DNA of 64,000 nt from Tianweitania aestuarii (GCF_018457165.1 NZ_JAFMNX010000005.1:62001-126000); one strand, 5' to 3'. Positions 29,773 to 38,202 are shown, counted from the stretch's first letter. Notes: a model not told the origin generated them from the sequence alone. Made by a program: numbers and translations.

Positions 29773-31344
29773 TCACTTCTTTTTCGGCAAACCGGGCAGG
29801 CCAGGCATGCGCATGCCGCCGCCGGGCAGACCGGGAAGACCGCCACCGGGCAGACCCGGCATGCCGCCCATCTTGCCGCCCGAGCCGAAGCCAGCGGCTT
29901 CAGCCTGCTTCTGAAGGGCTTCGAGCTGCTTGGGATCCATCTTGGAGAGATCCGGCATGCCGCCGCCACCCATCATGCCGCCGAGACCGCCCAGGCCCAT
30001 CTTGTTGGCCATGCCGCCCATGAGGCCACGCATCATGCCGCCCTTCTTGCCGCTCATCGACTTCATCACATCGGCCATCTGGCGATGCATCTTGAGGAGC
30101 TTGTTGATCTGTGCGGCATCCGTGCCCGAACCGGCCGCGATGCGCTTCTTGCGGCTGTGCTTGAGAAGATCGGGATTGGCGCGCTCGGCCTTGGTCATGG
30201 AGGAGATGATGGCGATCTGCTTGCCGAACATCTTGTCGTCCAGGCCGGCCGAAGCCATATGGTCCTTCATCTTGCCCATGCCCGGCATCATGCCCATGAT
30301 GCCACCCATGCCGCCCATCTTTTCCATCTGACGCAGCTGATCGGCCAGATCGTTCAGATCGAACTTGCCGGACTGCATCTTCTTGGCCATCGCCGCGGCT
30401 TTTTCCGCGTCGATGTTTTCGGCAGCCCGTTCCACGAGCGAAACGATATCGCCCATGCCCAGAATGCGGTCGGCGATGCGCTTGGGGAAGAATTCTTCCA
30501 GCGCATCCATCTTTTCGCCGGTACCGATCAGCTTGATCGGCTTGCCGGTGACGGCGCGCATCGAAAGGGCCGCACCGCCACGGCCGTCGCCGTCCATGCG
30601 GGTCAGGACGAGGCCGGTGATGCCGACGCGCTCGTCGAAGTTGCGCGCGAGGTTGACGGCATCCTGACCGGTGAGCGAGTCGGCCACGAGCAGGATTTCA
30701 TGCGGGCGGGCAGCCGACTTGATGTCGGCCATCTCCACCATCAGCGGCTCGTCGATATGGGTGCGGCCGGCGGTGTCGAGGATCACGACATCATAGCCGC
30801 CGAGACGGCCGGCCTGTTCGGCGCGCTTGGCAATTTCCACCGGCGACTGGCCGGCAATGATCGGCAAGGTGGTGACCGTGGTTTGTTCGCCGAGCTGCTT
30901 GAGCTGCTCTTGCGCGGCCGGACGGCGCGTATCAAGCGAGGCCATCAAGACCTTCTTGCCCTGGCGCTCGGTCAGCCGCTTGGCGATCTTGGCCGAAGTC
31001 GTGGTCTTGCCCGAACCCTGAAGACCGACCATCATGATGATCACAGGGGCGGGCGCGTTGAGGTCGATCGGAACGCCTTCGGCGCCCAGCATGTCGACCA
31101 GCTCGTCATGAACGATCTTCACGACCATCTGGCCGGGCTTGATCGACTTCACGACATCGGCGCCGATAGCCTTGGTGCGAACCTTGTCGGTGAAGGAGCG
31201 CACGACATCGAGCGACACGTCGGCCTCGATGAGGGCACGACGGACTTCGCGCATGGCGGCTGCAACGTCGGCATCCGACAATGCGCCGCGGCCGGTCAGG
31301 CCATTGAGGATCGAGCCAAGGCGATCCTGCAGGTTCTCGAACAT
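29773..31344 (-). CDS. ffh: Signal recognition particle protein Ffh
   Basis: The GTPase of the signal recognition particle, which binds 4.5S RNA and signal sequences. The 523-residue protein has an N domain, the G domain (VGLQGSGKTTTSAK near residue 104, DTAGR, TRMDGDGRGG), and a methionine-rich M domain (MQSGKFDLNDLADQLRQM to the GSG loop). A Gly/Met/Pro-rich repetitive tail (about residues 455-523, repeats of GLPGGG) ends in Lys-Lys-Lys. First gene of ffh-chorismate mutase-rpsP. Confidence 0.98.
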   Translation of the reverse strand: MFENLQDRLGSILNGLTGRGALSDADVAAAMREVRRALIEADVSLDVVRSFTDKVRTKAIGADVVKSIKPGQMVVKIVHDELVDMLGAEGVPIDLNAPAPVIIMMVGLQGSGKTTTSAKIAKRLTERQGKKVLMASLDTRRPAAQEQLKQLGEQTTVTTLPIIAGQSPVEIAKRAEQAGRLGGYDVVILDTAGRTHIDEPLMVEMADIKSAARPHEILLVADSLTGQDAVNLARNFDERVGITGLVLTRMDGDGRGGAALSMRAVTGKPIKLIGTGEKMDALEEFFPKRIADRILGMGDIVSLVERAAENIDAEKAAAMAKKMQSGKFDLNDLADQLRQMEKMGGMGGIMGMMPGMGKMKDHMASAGLDDKMFGKQIAIISSMTKAERANPDLLKHSRKKRIAAGSGTDAAQINKLLKMHRQMADVMKSMSGKKGGMMRGLMGGMANKMGLGGLGGMMGGGGMPDLSKMDPKQLEALQKQAEAAGFGSGGKMGGMPGLPGGGLPGLPGGGMRMPGLPGLPKKK

Positions 31345-31420
31345 TCGCGTCTTCCTTTCCCGAGGGTAGAAACCCTGAGATAAGTGTCTCCGCGCCGTTC
31401 CTCAAACCGCCAACATAGCC

Positions 31421-31525
31421 AAAAAGCACCCGGGGGCGCATCGCGCTGCCGGGTGTTGACCTCCGGGATCGAAGCTCTTCGGCTCGTCCTGGTCGGCGCT
31501 CGGAGATTTACTCGTCGCGGAATCT
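31421..31525 (-). ncRNA. Candidate small RNA or attenuated leader upstream of ffh
   Basis: On the minus strand a CTTGAC box (31556-31561) with a poor TTGAAG box (31532-31537) precedes about 100 bases that end in a stem CACCCGG/CCGGGTG (31427-31455) followed by CTTTTT. An internal GAAG/CTTC hairpin and a CTCCG/CGGAG pairing lie between. It does not show the 4.5S RNA tetraloop motif. It may be an independent RNA or a terminated ffh leader. Nothing else is seen in 31345-31592. Confidence 0.3.
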
Positions 31526-31592
31526 GGCTGTCTTCAACAGCAGGTGGGCGCGAAAGTCAAGCAAAGCGGGCAGAAGGGACGGGCGAAACGAC

Positions 31593-31628
31593 AAAAGGCG
31601 CCGGCTTTATCCAAGCCGACGCCCTTTG
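31593..31628 (-). terminator. Terminator of the DUF1236 protein gene
   Basis: On the minus strand AAGGGCGTCGGCTT-ggata-AAGCCGGCGCCTTTT: a 14-bp stem with mismatches and a T-run, starting 19 bases past the stop at 31647. Confidence 0.8.
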
Positions 31629-31646
31629 ATTGTCGAACTGCGTTCG

Positions 31647-32369
31647 TTAGCGAACCACGGACACGATACGACGGGTCGACGGGTCAACCAGAACCGGCTG
31701 GCCGTTGATATAGGCGTATTCGTATTCGTAATCCGGCACCGGGGTCAGTGCGACGTTTTCAGGAAGGCCTGCGCCGACCACGACTTCGCCTTCGAGGTAA
31801 ACCGGATCAACGCGGTTGGTGGTCACATATTCGCGCACAACCGGGGTCGGCTGGACGGCTTCGCCGACAACACCGCCGGTCGCTGCACCTGCGACACCGC
31901 CGATGGCCGCGCCGACCGGGCCACCGATCAAGGCGCCAACAACAACACCGCCGATGGTGCCGGCTGCAGCACCAGGTGCTCCGCCGCCGCCCGTGCCGGC
32001 CGTGGTCGTGGTTGTGGTCGTCGTGGTTGCCGGGGCGGTCTCGCGATATTCAACAACCGGAACGGCTTCAGCCGGACGCTCGGTGACGATCACGCGGTTG
32101 CCGGTGCTGAACTCGCTGGTGAGGTAATCGGAATAAGCCCAGGAAGGCTTGCCGTCCACGGTCAGCTGGCACCACTTGCTGCCCTGTGCGCAGCCGTCGA
32201 GCGTTGCCTGCTGATCGACGCCGAGCGTGCCGATCACAGGATATTGCGGACCAGGACCAGCGCGCAGGTTCAGGTCGGTGGTAGCGGTAACAGCGGTCTG
32301 TGCGAACGACGCACCGGCGGTTGCGGCGAGAATGGTAGCGGTAGCCGCTAGAAGTCGAAACTTGGACAT
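31647..32369 (-). CDS. Envelope protein with SH3 domain, glycine zipper and DUF1236
   Basis: A 240-residue exported protein. The signal peptide spans residues 1-23 (ending SFAQ). A bacterial SH3 domain follows (about 24-90: TDLNLRAGPGPQYPVIG), then a Thr-run linker, a glycine-zipper segment (about 130-170: IGGVVVGALIGGPVGAAIGG), and a C-terminal DUF1236 domain (175-240: VDPVYLEGEVVVGAGLP). Such proteins are usually periplasmic or outer-membrane-associated, function unknown. A GGAAC-N16-CGTT promoter of the general-stress sigma factor EcfG lies 37-61 bases upstream of the ATG, so it is probably a stress-induced envelope component. Confidence 0.9.
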   Translation of the reverse strand: MSKFRLLAATATILAATAGASFAQTAVTATTDLNLRAGPGPQYPVIGTLGVDQQATLDGCAQGSKWCQLTVDGKPSWAYSDYLTSEFSTGNRVIVTERPAEAVPVVEYRETAPATTTTTTTTTAGTGGGGAPGAAAGTIGGVVVGALIGGPVGAAIGGVAGAATGGVVGEAVQPTPVVREYVTTNRVDPVYLEGEVVVGAGLPENVALTPVPDYEYEYAYINGQPVLVDPSTRRIVSVVR

Positions 32370-32405
32370 AGTTGGGAAATCCTATAATTAGCCCTTCGAA
32401 GCATC

Positions 32406-32430
32406 AACGAAGGTGCGCCCTCTTCGTTCC
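32406..32430 (-). promoter_or_regulatory. EcfG (general stress sigma) promoter of the DUF1236 gene
   Basis: On the minus strand GGAAC (32430-32426), 16 bases, CGTT (32409-32406), a perfect match to the alphaproteobacterial EcfG/RpoE2 consensus. The downstream ATG is at 32369. Confidence 0.8.
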
Positions 32431-32468
32431 CTTGATGCTGTCTGCACCCACCGATCGCCTCGCCGATC

Positions 32469-33506
32469 TTAGGCCGCGTCTTCCACGCTCTGCGCGTCTG
32501 CGCCGCCAGTGCGCTTCAGCACATCGTCGATGAAAGCGAGCTTCCTGGTGACGGGTTGCGAGATCACGAACGGGTAAAGATCGCCGAGCCCCATGCAGCG
32601 GTTGATGGAATTGGCGACTTCCGACAGCACGATCCAGCGATGCAGGATGCCGTCGAAGCTCGTCGCTTCAGGATTGGGCGGCGTGGGAACGTCCAAACGC
32701 TCCAGCGGCACCTTGAACGCTTCCGCCATTTCCAGCGTGTCCACGATATGGAGGTAATGCGCCCAGCATTCCGCCCAATCCTCCCACGGATGGCTCGCGG
32801 CATAGGCGGAGATATGCTCGTTCGCCCAGCCAACAGGTGCGCCGTTGGAATAATGGTTCTGCAGCGACTGCGCGTAATCGACGCTTTCATTGCCGAACAG
32901 GTCACGGAAGCCGGCCAGGAAATCGGGATCGTCGCGGATCAGCCGGTCCCAGTAGTAATGGCCGAGCTCATGGCGGAAATGGCCGAGCAGGGTGCGGTAG
33001 CGCTCACCCATCGCAACCCGCATGGCTTCTCGCTCCGGCGAATCCGCTTCCGCGACATTGAGCGTGATGAGCCCGTTGTCATGGCCGGTCAGAATGCGCT
33101 CGCCGCCCGGACCCGCGCCGATCGGATTGCCCAGGAAATCGAACGCGATGCCCTCGTCGTCTCCCGCTTGCGATTTGGGAGCCACGGGGAGTTCCAAGGC
33201 CAGAAGCGTATAGACCGTGCGCCGCTTGGCCATCTCGATGCGCGCCCAGCGACCACGATTTCCTTCAACCGACAGGTCGGGGATCGTGCGATTGAGGCTG
33301 CAGGCCAGGCACAGGTTCTGGCCGTCTTCCGCCGCCCAGTTGCAGTCGCATTCGGATGCGTTGGTGCAAACGGGTGCTCCGCTTTCGCCGGCGACCACGA
33401 AGTTGGCCTGATGCGGATCATAGGCGACAGGCGTCTTGCAGTTGAGGCAAAGGGAATTTTCAAAATAAAGGCGCTGTCCGCAATGCGGGCATGTGAAAAG
33501 CTTCAT
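32469..33506 (-). CDS. Zinc-ribbon zinc-metallopeptidase family protein
   Basis: A 345-residue protein. Residues 1-30 form a zinc ribbon (C6, C9, C20, C23), and a second Cys cluster (about residues 47-70: CTNASECDCN, CLACS) follows. The catalytic HELGHYYWD motif is near residue 178, with a further acidic motif HPWEDWAECWAHYLH near 246 typical of this putative peptidase family. There is no signal peptide, so it is probably cytoplasmic. The ATG at 33506 is chosen for its GGAG 8 bases upstream and because the zinc ribbon starts at once. A perfect EcfG promoter lies 64-88 bases upstream. Substrate unknown. Confidence 0.87.
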   Translation of the reverse strand: MKLFTCPHCGQRLYFENSLCLNCKTPVAYDPHQANFVVAGESGAPVCTNASECDCNWAAEDGQNLCLACSLNRTIPDLSVEGNRGRWARIEMAKRRTVYTLLALELPVAPKSQAGDDEGIAFDFLGNPIGAGPGGERILTGHDNGLITLNVAEADSPEREAMRVAMGERYRTLLGHFRHELGHYYWDRLIRDDPDFLAGFRDLFGNESVDYAQSLQNHYSNGAPVGWANEHISAYAASHPWEDWAECWAHYLHIVDTLEMAEAFKVPLERLDVPTPPNPEATSFDGILHRWIVLSEVANSINRCMGLGDLYPFVISQPVTRKLAFIDDVLKRTGGADAQSVEDAA

Positions 33507-33569
33507 GCGAAACGCTCCGGCGAGCACAAGCGCGGATGCGCCTTTGCGCAGAAGGCCGCGAAGCCGCTT

Positions 33570-33594
33570 AACGTGATGCGGCGCGCCGTGTTCC
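33570..33594 (-). promoter_or_regulatory. EcfG (general stress sigma) promoter of the zinc peptidase gene
   Basis: On the minus strand GGAAC (33594-33590), 16 bases, CGTT (33573-33570). The start of the downstream gene is at 33506. The rest of the 33507-33868 gap shows no gene and no clear promoter for the plus-strand transglycosylase. Confidence 0.8.
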
Positions 33595-33868
33595 ACGCAA
33601 GGGCGGCCAAGCTCCACTTCTTTGAAGCAGACAATGAAGCGATTGCTTTTTCTTCGAGCGGCAATCAACTTTCCGCCAGAATCATCGCCTTTACCCGAAT
33701 GCAATCCAGGTGTGGCCTTGTCATCCTTGAAGTGGGCGGAAAATTCTGCGACCGCAGGATGGAAAAGTCGCGGCGGTTGGCGTGATCGTAAAGATCATCT
33801 TAAGGCGCAGGCCGGTAATCAACATGAATTCAACCGCATCTTGCGGTCTATACGGAATGGAGAATGGC

Positions 33869-34684
33869 ATGAGGCTGATGAGGACGCTTCTGGGTTTCAC
33901 GGGATTTGCCGTGGTGGCACTTGGTCTGAGCGGTCAGGCTCAGGCTGCCTCGTGCGGGAACAATGCCAGCGGTTTCGAAGCTTGGAAGACGCAGTTTGCG
34001 AGCGAAGCTTCGGGACGCGTCGGACAGCGCGCGCTGACGGCACTCGCCGGCACCAGCTACGCTACCAAGACCATCGCTGCCGATCGCGGCCAGCACTCCT
34101 TCAAGCTCAGCCTGTCGGAGTTCATGCAAAAGCGCGGTTCGAAGACGATCGTGGCGCGCGGCAAGAAGCACCTTGCCAGCAACCGCGCTCTGTTTGACAG
34201 CATCGAGCAGCGTTACGGCGTTCCGGCCGGTCCGTTGATCGCGATCTGGGGCATGGAAACCGGTTTCGGTTCGTTCCTCGGCAACCAGAACACGCTGTCT
34301 GCCGTGGCAACGCTCGCTTATGACTGCCGCCGCACCGAGTTCTTCACCGACCAGCTTTATTCGGCGCTTCAGCTCGTCGACAAGGGCGTTCTGACCAGCT
34401 CGGCCCAGGGTGCAGCCCATGGCGAAATCGGCCAGACACAGTTCCTGCCGAAGAACGTGCTGCAATATGGTGCCGATGGCGACGGCGATGGTCGCATCGA
34501 CATGGTCGGTTCGAAGGCCGATGCCCTTGCCTCGACCGCGAACTTCCTGCGCGGCCACGGCTGGCGTCCCGGCGCCGGCTATCAGCAGGGCGAGCCGAAC
34601 TATGCTGCGATCAAGGGTTGGAACGCTGCCGGCGTTTACCAGCAGGCGATTGCTTTGATGGGCGCGGAAATCGACGGCCGCTAA
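33869..34684 (+). CDS. Lytic murein transglycosylase, MltB-type
   Basis: Cleaves peptidoglycan glycan strands to 1,6-anhydro ends. The 271-residue periplasmic protein has a signal peptide (residues 1-26, ending AQAA) and an SLT_2/MltB domain. Catalytic Glu is in IWGMETGFGS, followed by CRRTEFFTDQLYSAL, GEIGQTQFLPKNVL and the ATANFLRGHGW segment. The ATG at 33869 is favoured by GGAG six bases upstream; the frame is open earlier. It has no lipobox, so it should be soluble. It is flanked by two genes with EcfG promoters, but none was found for this gene. Confidence 0.92.
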   Translation: MRLMRTLLGFTGFAVVALGLSGQAQAASCGNNASGFEAWKTQFASEASGRVGQRALTALAGTSYATKTIAADRGQHSFKLSLSEFMQKRGSKTIVARGKKHLASNRALFDSIEQRYGVPAGPLIAIWGMETGFGSFLGNQNTLSAVATLAYDCRRTEFFTDQLYSALQLVDKGVLTSSAQGAAHGEIGQTQFLPKNVLQYGADGDGDGRIDMVGSKADALASTANFLRGHGWRPGAGYQQGEPNYAAIKGWNAAGVYQQAIALMGAEIDGR

Positions 34685-34706
34685 GCGCCGTCCCTTCCTG
34701 CTTAAA

Positions 34707-34739
34707 GAAAAAGCCCGGTCGCGAGACCGGGCTTTTTTG
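34707..34739. terminator. Bidirectional terminator after the MltB-type gene
   Basis: AAAAAGCCCGGTC-GCGA-GACCGGGCTTTTTT, a 13-bp stem with a tetraloop. It serves the plus-strand transglycosylase gene and the convergent 86-residue gene ending at 34750. Confidence 0.92.
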
Positions 34740-34749
34740 TTGCGGGCAT

Positions 34750-35010
34750 TCAGCGCTCCACGAATTTGTTGAACCGGCTGGTGCCGCCGTCCTTGGTCTT
34801 GTCCTGATACAAGAAGGCCAGCTTGCTGTCCTCGAAGATCTTGAAGAACTCGTCCCAGTCGATCTCTTCGAAGTCTTCTTCCTTTTCCCCAAAATCGAGC
34901 CGCAACACGCCGCCCTTGCCCTTGGTGCGGATCACCGAAGGCCGACCCTCGCGGCTTTCGGCCCATTTGCGGATCTCATCGTGATCGGTGGTGGTCTTGC
35001 TATCACTCAT
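34750..35010 (-). CDS. Conserved small acidic protein, unknown function
   Basis: An 86-residue soluble protein with pattern [19 protein letters not shown], then [28 protein letters not shown] and LAFLYQDK. I recognise it as a conserved bacterial family of small cytoplasmic proteins with no established function. The ATG at 35010 follows GGGAGTTATCGACG. A GGAAC-N17-CGTT EcfG promoter sits 33-58 bases upstream, so it is probably induced in the general stress response. argG ends 92 bases further upstream. Confidence 0.85.
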   Translation of the reverse strand: MSDSKTTTDHDEIRKWAESREGRPSVIRTKGKGGVLRLDFGEKEEDFEEIDWDEFFKIFEDSKLAFLYQDKTKDGGTSRFNKFVER

Positions 35011-35042
35011 CGTCGATAACTCCCGTTGAACTTCGGCACGCC

Positions 35043-35068
35043 AACGCGCCGAAGTCGCAGGGTGTTCC
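35043..35068 (-). promoter_or_regulatory. EcfG (general stress sigma) promoter of the 86-residue protein gene
   Basis: On the minus strand GGAAC (35068-35064), 17 bases, CGTT (35046-35043); N17 is within the known spacing range. It lies in the short gap after argG. Confidence 0.72.
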
Positions 35069-35101
35069 GCCGGGAATGGCAGGAGAGAATGAGCGCTCTC
35101 G

Positions 35102-36331
35102 TCAGGCCTTGCGGTTGCGTGCACCAAGCGTGCGCAGGCGAAGGGCGTTGAGGCGGATGAAGCCTGCGGCGTCCTTCTGGTCATAGGCGCCGCGATCGTC
35201 TTCGAAGGTCACCAGCGCGTCGGAGTAAAGCGACTTGCTTGAGCGACGGCCGGACACGATGACGTTGCCCTTGTAGAGCTTGAGGCGCACTTCACCTTCG
35301 ACATGCTCCTGGCTCTTGTCGATCAGCGCCTGCAGCATTTCGCGCTCCGGCGAGAACCAGAAGCCGTTATAGATCAGCTCGGCATAGCGCGGCATCAGTT
35401 CGTCCTTGAGATGCGCCGCACCCCGGTCGAGCGTGATCGACTCGATCGCGCGATGGGCCTGCAAAAGGATCGTGCCGCCCGGCGTTTCATAAACACCGCG
35501 GCTCTTCATGCCGACGAAACGGTTTTCCACCAGGTCGAGGCGACCAATGCCGTTGTCGCGGCCGAGATCGTTGAGCTTGGCAAGCAGCGTTGCCGGCGAC
35601 AGGGCTTCGCCGTTGATCGAAACGGCATCGCCCTTGGCGAAGCCGATCGTGATCTCGGTGACCTGATCGGGCGCATCCATCGGCGACACGGTACGCTGGT
35701 GGACATATTCCGGTGCCTCGGCCCACGGATCTTCCAGAACCTTGCCCTCGGACGAGGAGTGCAGAAGGTTGGCATCAACGGAGAAGGGGGCTTCGCCCTG
35801 CTTGTCCTTGGTGACCTGGATCTGGTGTTCTTGGGCGAACTGCAGCAGGTCGGTGCGGGACTTGAAGGTCCAGTCGCGCCACGGTGCGATGACCTTGATG
35901 TCCGGGTTCAGCGCATAAGCGGACAGCTCGAAGCGAACCTGGTCGTTGCCCTTGCCGGTTGCGCCATGGGCGATGGCGTCGGCGCCGGTTTCCTTGGCGA
36001 TCTCGACGAGGCGCTTGGAGATCAGCGGACGGGCGATCGAGGTGCCGAGCAGATAGAGGCCCTCATATTCGGCATTGGCGCGGAACATCGGGAACACGAA
36101 ATCGCGCACAAATTCTTCGCGGACATCCTCGATATAGATGTCCTTGATGCCCATCATCTCCGCCTTCTTGCGGGCAGGCTCGAGTTCTTCGCCCTGGCCG
36201 AGATCGGCGGTGAAGGTCACGACTTCCGCGTTGAGCTCGGTTTGCAGCCATTTGAGGATGATCGACGTATCGAGACCGCCCGAATAGGCGAGAACCACCT
36301 TCTTGACGTCCTTGGGCTTGCTGCTCGACAT
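35102..36331 (-). CDS. argG: Argininosuccinate synthase
   Basis: Condenses citrulline and aspartate with ATP in arginine synthesis. The 409-residue protein has the N-type ATP-pyrophosphatase loop [10 protein letters not shown] near residue 15, the conserved [12 protein letters not shown] and [14 protein letters not shown] segments, and the multimerisation C-terminus. The ATG at 36331 is preceded by AGGATTATCTC and starts [17 protein letters not shown]; the frame opens upstream to 36478 without homology. It is transcribed alone and is divergent from a secreted-protein gene. Confidence 0.97.
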   Translation of the reverse strand: MSSSKPKDVKKVVLAYSGGLDTSIILKWLQTELNAEVVTFTADLGQGEELEPARKKAEMMGIKDIYIEDVREEFVRDFVFPMFRANAEYEGLYLLGTSIARPLISKRLVEIAKETGADAIAHGATGKGNDQVRFELSAYALNPDIKVIAPWRDWTFKSRTDLLQFAQEHQIQVTKDKQGEAPFSVDANLLHSSSEGKVLEDPWAEAPEYVHQRTVSPMDAPDQVTEITIGFAKGDAVSINGEALSPATLLAKLNDLGRDNGIGRLDLVENRFVGMKSRGVYETPGGTILLQAHRAIESITLDRGAAHLKDELMPRYAELIYNGFWFSPEREMLQALIDKSQEHVEGEVRLKLYKGNVIVSGRRSSKSLYSDALVTFEDDRGAYDQKDAAGFIRLNALRLRTLGARNRKA

Positions 36332-36506
36332 GAGATAATCCTGGGCTCGCGGGAAAAATGCTGCGGTTCTTTTAACAGGACGAAACGCCGGGACAAGCGG
36401 CATCGCGCGCGTCATGTCGTTGATCCCGACCGCAGCGGAAGCTTTGGCGCGTTCTTGGCGTAAAGCTCCTTTTACCATCCGCGCCTACCCTGATGTCTCA
36501 TGGTAC

Positions 36507-36529
36507 GCGATCCGGTCAGAGCGGATCGC
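36507..36529. promoter_or_regulatory. Perfect inverted repeat upstream of a secreted-protein gene
   Basis: GCGATCCG-GTCAGAG-CGGATCGC, an 8-bp perfect stem with a 7-nt loop, ending 19 bases before the ATG at 36549. It could be an operator or a 5' leader hairpin. No T-run follows. Confidence 0.4.
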
Positions 36530-36548
36530 CAGGGAAAAAGGGCGCAGC

Positions 36549-37490
36549 ATGGTTCAGGTCTCGGGAATGCTCGGCCGTTTTCAGCACCTTTTCGCGCGGT
36601 GCTGCGGCATGGCTGCCGCGCTGGGTATCGCCATGCTCTCCGTCACAACAGCCAACGCCGCTTCGACTTGGCAGCAGGCGGGCAGCGGTTCGGTAGCGAT
36701 CCTGCCGCAGCCGGAACAAGCCGATGGGATCGTCGGCGCATCGCTGTCTTGCGTGGAACAGGAATGGACGCTTTTGCTGCGCACCGGCGCGGATTGGCGC
36801 AATCAATTGCGCGGTGGCGTGTCGGCTCCTTCGATCACCGGTGCCGCCGAAGTTTCGGTCGGCAAGGCGCGCTTTGCCATGCCGGCGCTGCGCACCAATG
36901 GCGCAGTGGCGCTGCGTTTGCCTTACGACGCCTTGCAGCCGATCCGCGCCGGCTCCACGCTTGCGATTGATATATCGGGCGAGGCCGGTCCCGCAAAAGC
37001 CCGGTTCGCGCTGAGCGGCTCAAAGAAGATCATGGAGGCGATCGAGCCCCTGTGCAGCCCACGCAGCATGGACGGCTATGAGCTCGTTGCGCTGTCGTCC
37101 GATGACGCGGCCGTTGCGGATGCTCGTCATGCGATGGCCGACGACATCAAGGCCTTTCAACACGCGACCGCGTCCGAGCCGCGCGTGGAAGCGGCGCAAA
37201 AGACGCTCGCCGACGGCAAGGCAATGCTGTTTGCGCGGTTGTGCGGCTCGTCGTGGTATTTCGGCCGCTCCGGCTGCAACACGTCCGCTTTCCTTCGCGA
37301 CGATGCGCAGAGTGAATGGCGTCCCGCCTACGAGAACGAAGGTAGCAACGCCTATCTCGACCTTGCCTCCACCGGGGATGGTTGGCCGAACATCGTGTCG
37401 GTACCCCTGAAGGGTAAGCCGGATCTCTCCGTGTGGCGTTTCGAGGATGGCGTTTACGCGCTTGATCGTGGCTTAATGGCTGCGGAATGA
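36549..37490 (+). CDS. Secreted protein of unknown function
   Basis: A 313-residue protein with an N-terminal signal peptide (hydrophobic core about residues 20-35, ending TANAAS). The mature part contains paired cysteines (SLSCVEQEWTLLL; IEPLCSPRSM; RLCGSSWYFGRSGCN) that could form disulfides. Beta-rich segments similar to invasion-associated-type envelope proteins are suggested, but no family is recognised. The ATG at 36549 is chosen for the signal peptide; the frame continues upstream without similarity. It is divergent from argG and stands alone. Composition is like its neighbours, so there is no sign of recent transfer. Confidence 0.72.
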   Translation: MVQVSGMLGRFQHLFARCCGMAAALGIAMLSVTTANAASTWQQAGSGSVAILPQPEQADGIVGASLSCVEQEWTLLLRTGADWRNQLRGGVSAPSITGAAEVSVGKARFAMPALRTNGAVALRLPYDALQPIRAGSTLAIDISGEAGPAKARFALSGSKKIMEAIEPLCSPRSMDGYELVALSSDDAAVADARHAMADDIKAFQHATASEPRVEAAQKTLADGKAMLFARLCGSSWYFGRSGCNTSAFLRDDAQSEWRPAYENEGSNAYLDLASTGDGWPNIVSVPLKGKPDLSVWRFEDGVYALDRGLMAAE

Positions 37491-37553
37491 GCGGCCATTG
37501 GCGGGCCTTGAGCTTTGGCGTAAGGCTTCGGCGAACCTAAGCGAGCGCTGTTG

Positions 37554-38195
37554 ATGACCTTCCTGCCCGACCTTTCCACCTTCCTTCAGTTCGCCATCGC
37601 CACCCTCGTGATTTCGATTACGCCCGGTCCCGACATGACGCTGTTCGTTGGCCGCGCCATCTCTGAAGGTCGCGCCGCAGGCTTTGCCTGCATGTTCGGG
37701 GCGATGTGCGGGATTGTCGTGCATACGAGCCTGGTGGCGCTCGGTTTGTCGGCGCTGATCGTGGCATCGCCGCAAGCCTTCCTGGCGTTGAAGGTGGCCG
37801 GTGCAGGCTATCTCGTATTTCTCGCCTTTCAGGCGCTCCACAAGGGCTCTGCTTTTTCGCCCGACATGGTCAAGCGCAGGCCGCGCTCGCTGTTGAAGAA
37901 CTGGGCGACGGGCATCGGCATCAACCTGCTCAATCCCAAGATCATCCTGTTCTTCATGACCTTTCTGCCGCAATTCGTGTCAGCATCGGATCCTCACGCG
38001 CCGGGCAAGCTGTTCTTTCTCGGCCTGATGTTCATCCCACTGTCGCTGCCGGTTGTCGTGCCGATGGTAATCGCGGCCGACAGGTTCGCCGTGCTCCTGA
38101 AGAAGAGCCCGCGCGTCACCCGCATAGTCGACTATCTGTTTGCCGGCATCTTCTCGGCCTTTGCGCTGAAGATCCTGACGGCGCAGGCGCGCTAA
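37554..38195 (+). CDS. LysE family transporter
   Basis: A 213-residue inner-membrane exporter of the LysE/RhtB superfamily, which exports amino acids or related compounds. Six hydrophobic segments are visible, with the signature ITPGPDMTLFVGRAISEG near residue 24 and the GIGINLLNPKIILFF segment near 122. Substrate cannot be predicted. The ATG at 37554 is preferred to a TTG just before it. It converges on rlmN with only 7 bases between the genes. Confidence 0.9.
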   Translation: MTFLPDLSTFLQFAIATLVISITPGPDMTLFVGRAISEGRAAGFACMFGAMCGIVVHTSLVALGLSALIVASPQAFLALKVAGAGYLVFLAFQALHKGSAFSPDMVKRRPRSLLKNWATGIGINLLNPKIILFFMTFLPQFVSASDPHAPGKLFFLGLMFIPLSLPVVVPMVIAADRFAVLLKKSPRVTRIVDYLFAGIFSAFALKILTAQAR

Positions 38196-38202
38196 AGCCT
38201 GG

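Noticed and set aside
29707-31383. A 558-codon frame antisense to ffh
   Set aside because: Antisense of the Met/Gly-rich Ffh sequence; low-complexity His/Ala product.
31421-31525. 4.5S (SRP) RNA upstream of ffh
   Set aside because: The conserved GGAAG-type tetraloop region and symmetric internal loop are missing; kept only as an unnamed candidate RNA.
33622-34197. 191-codon frame overlapping the MltB-type gene start
   Set aside because: Out of frame with the transglycosylase, no signal peptide, Arg/Gln-rich shadow product.
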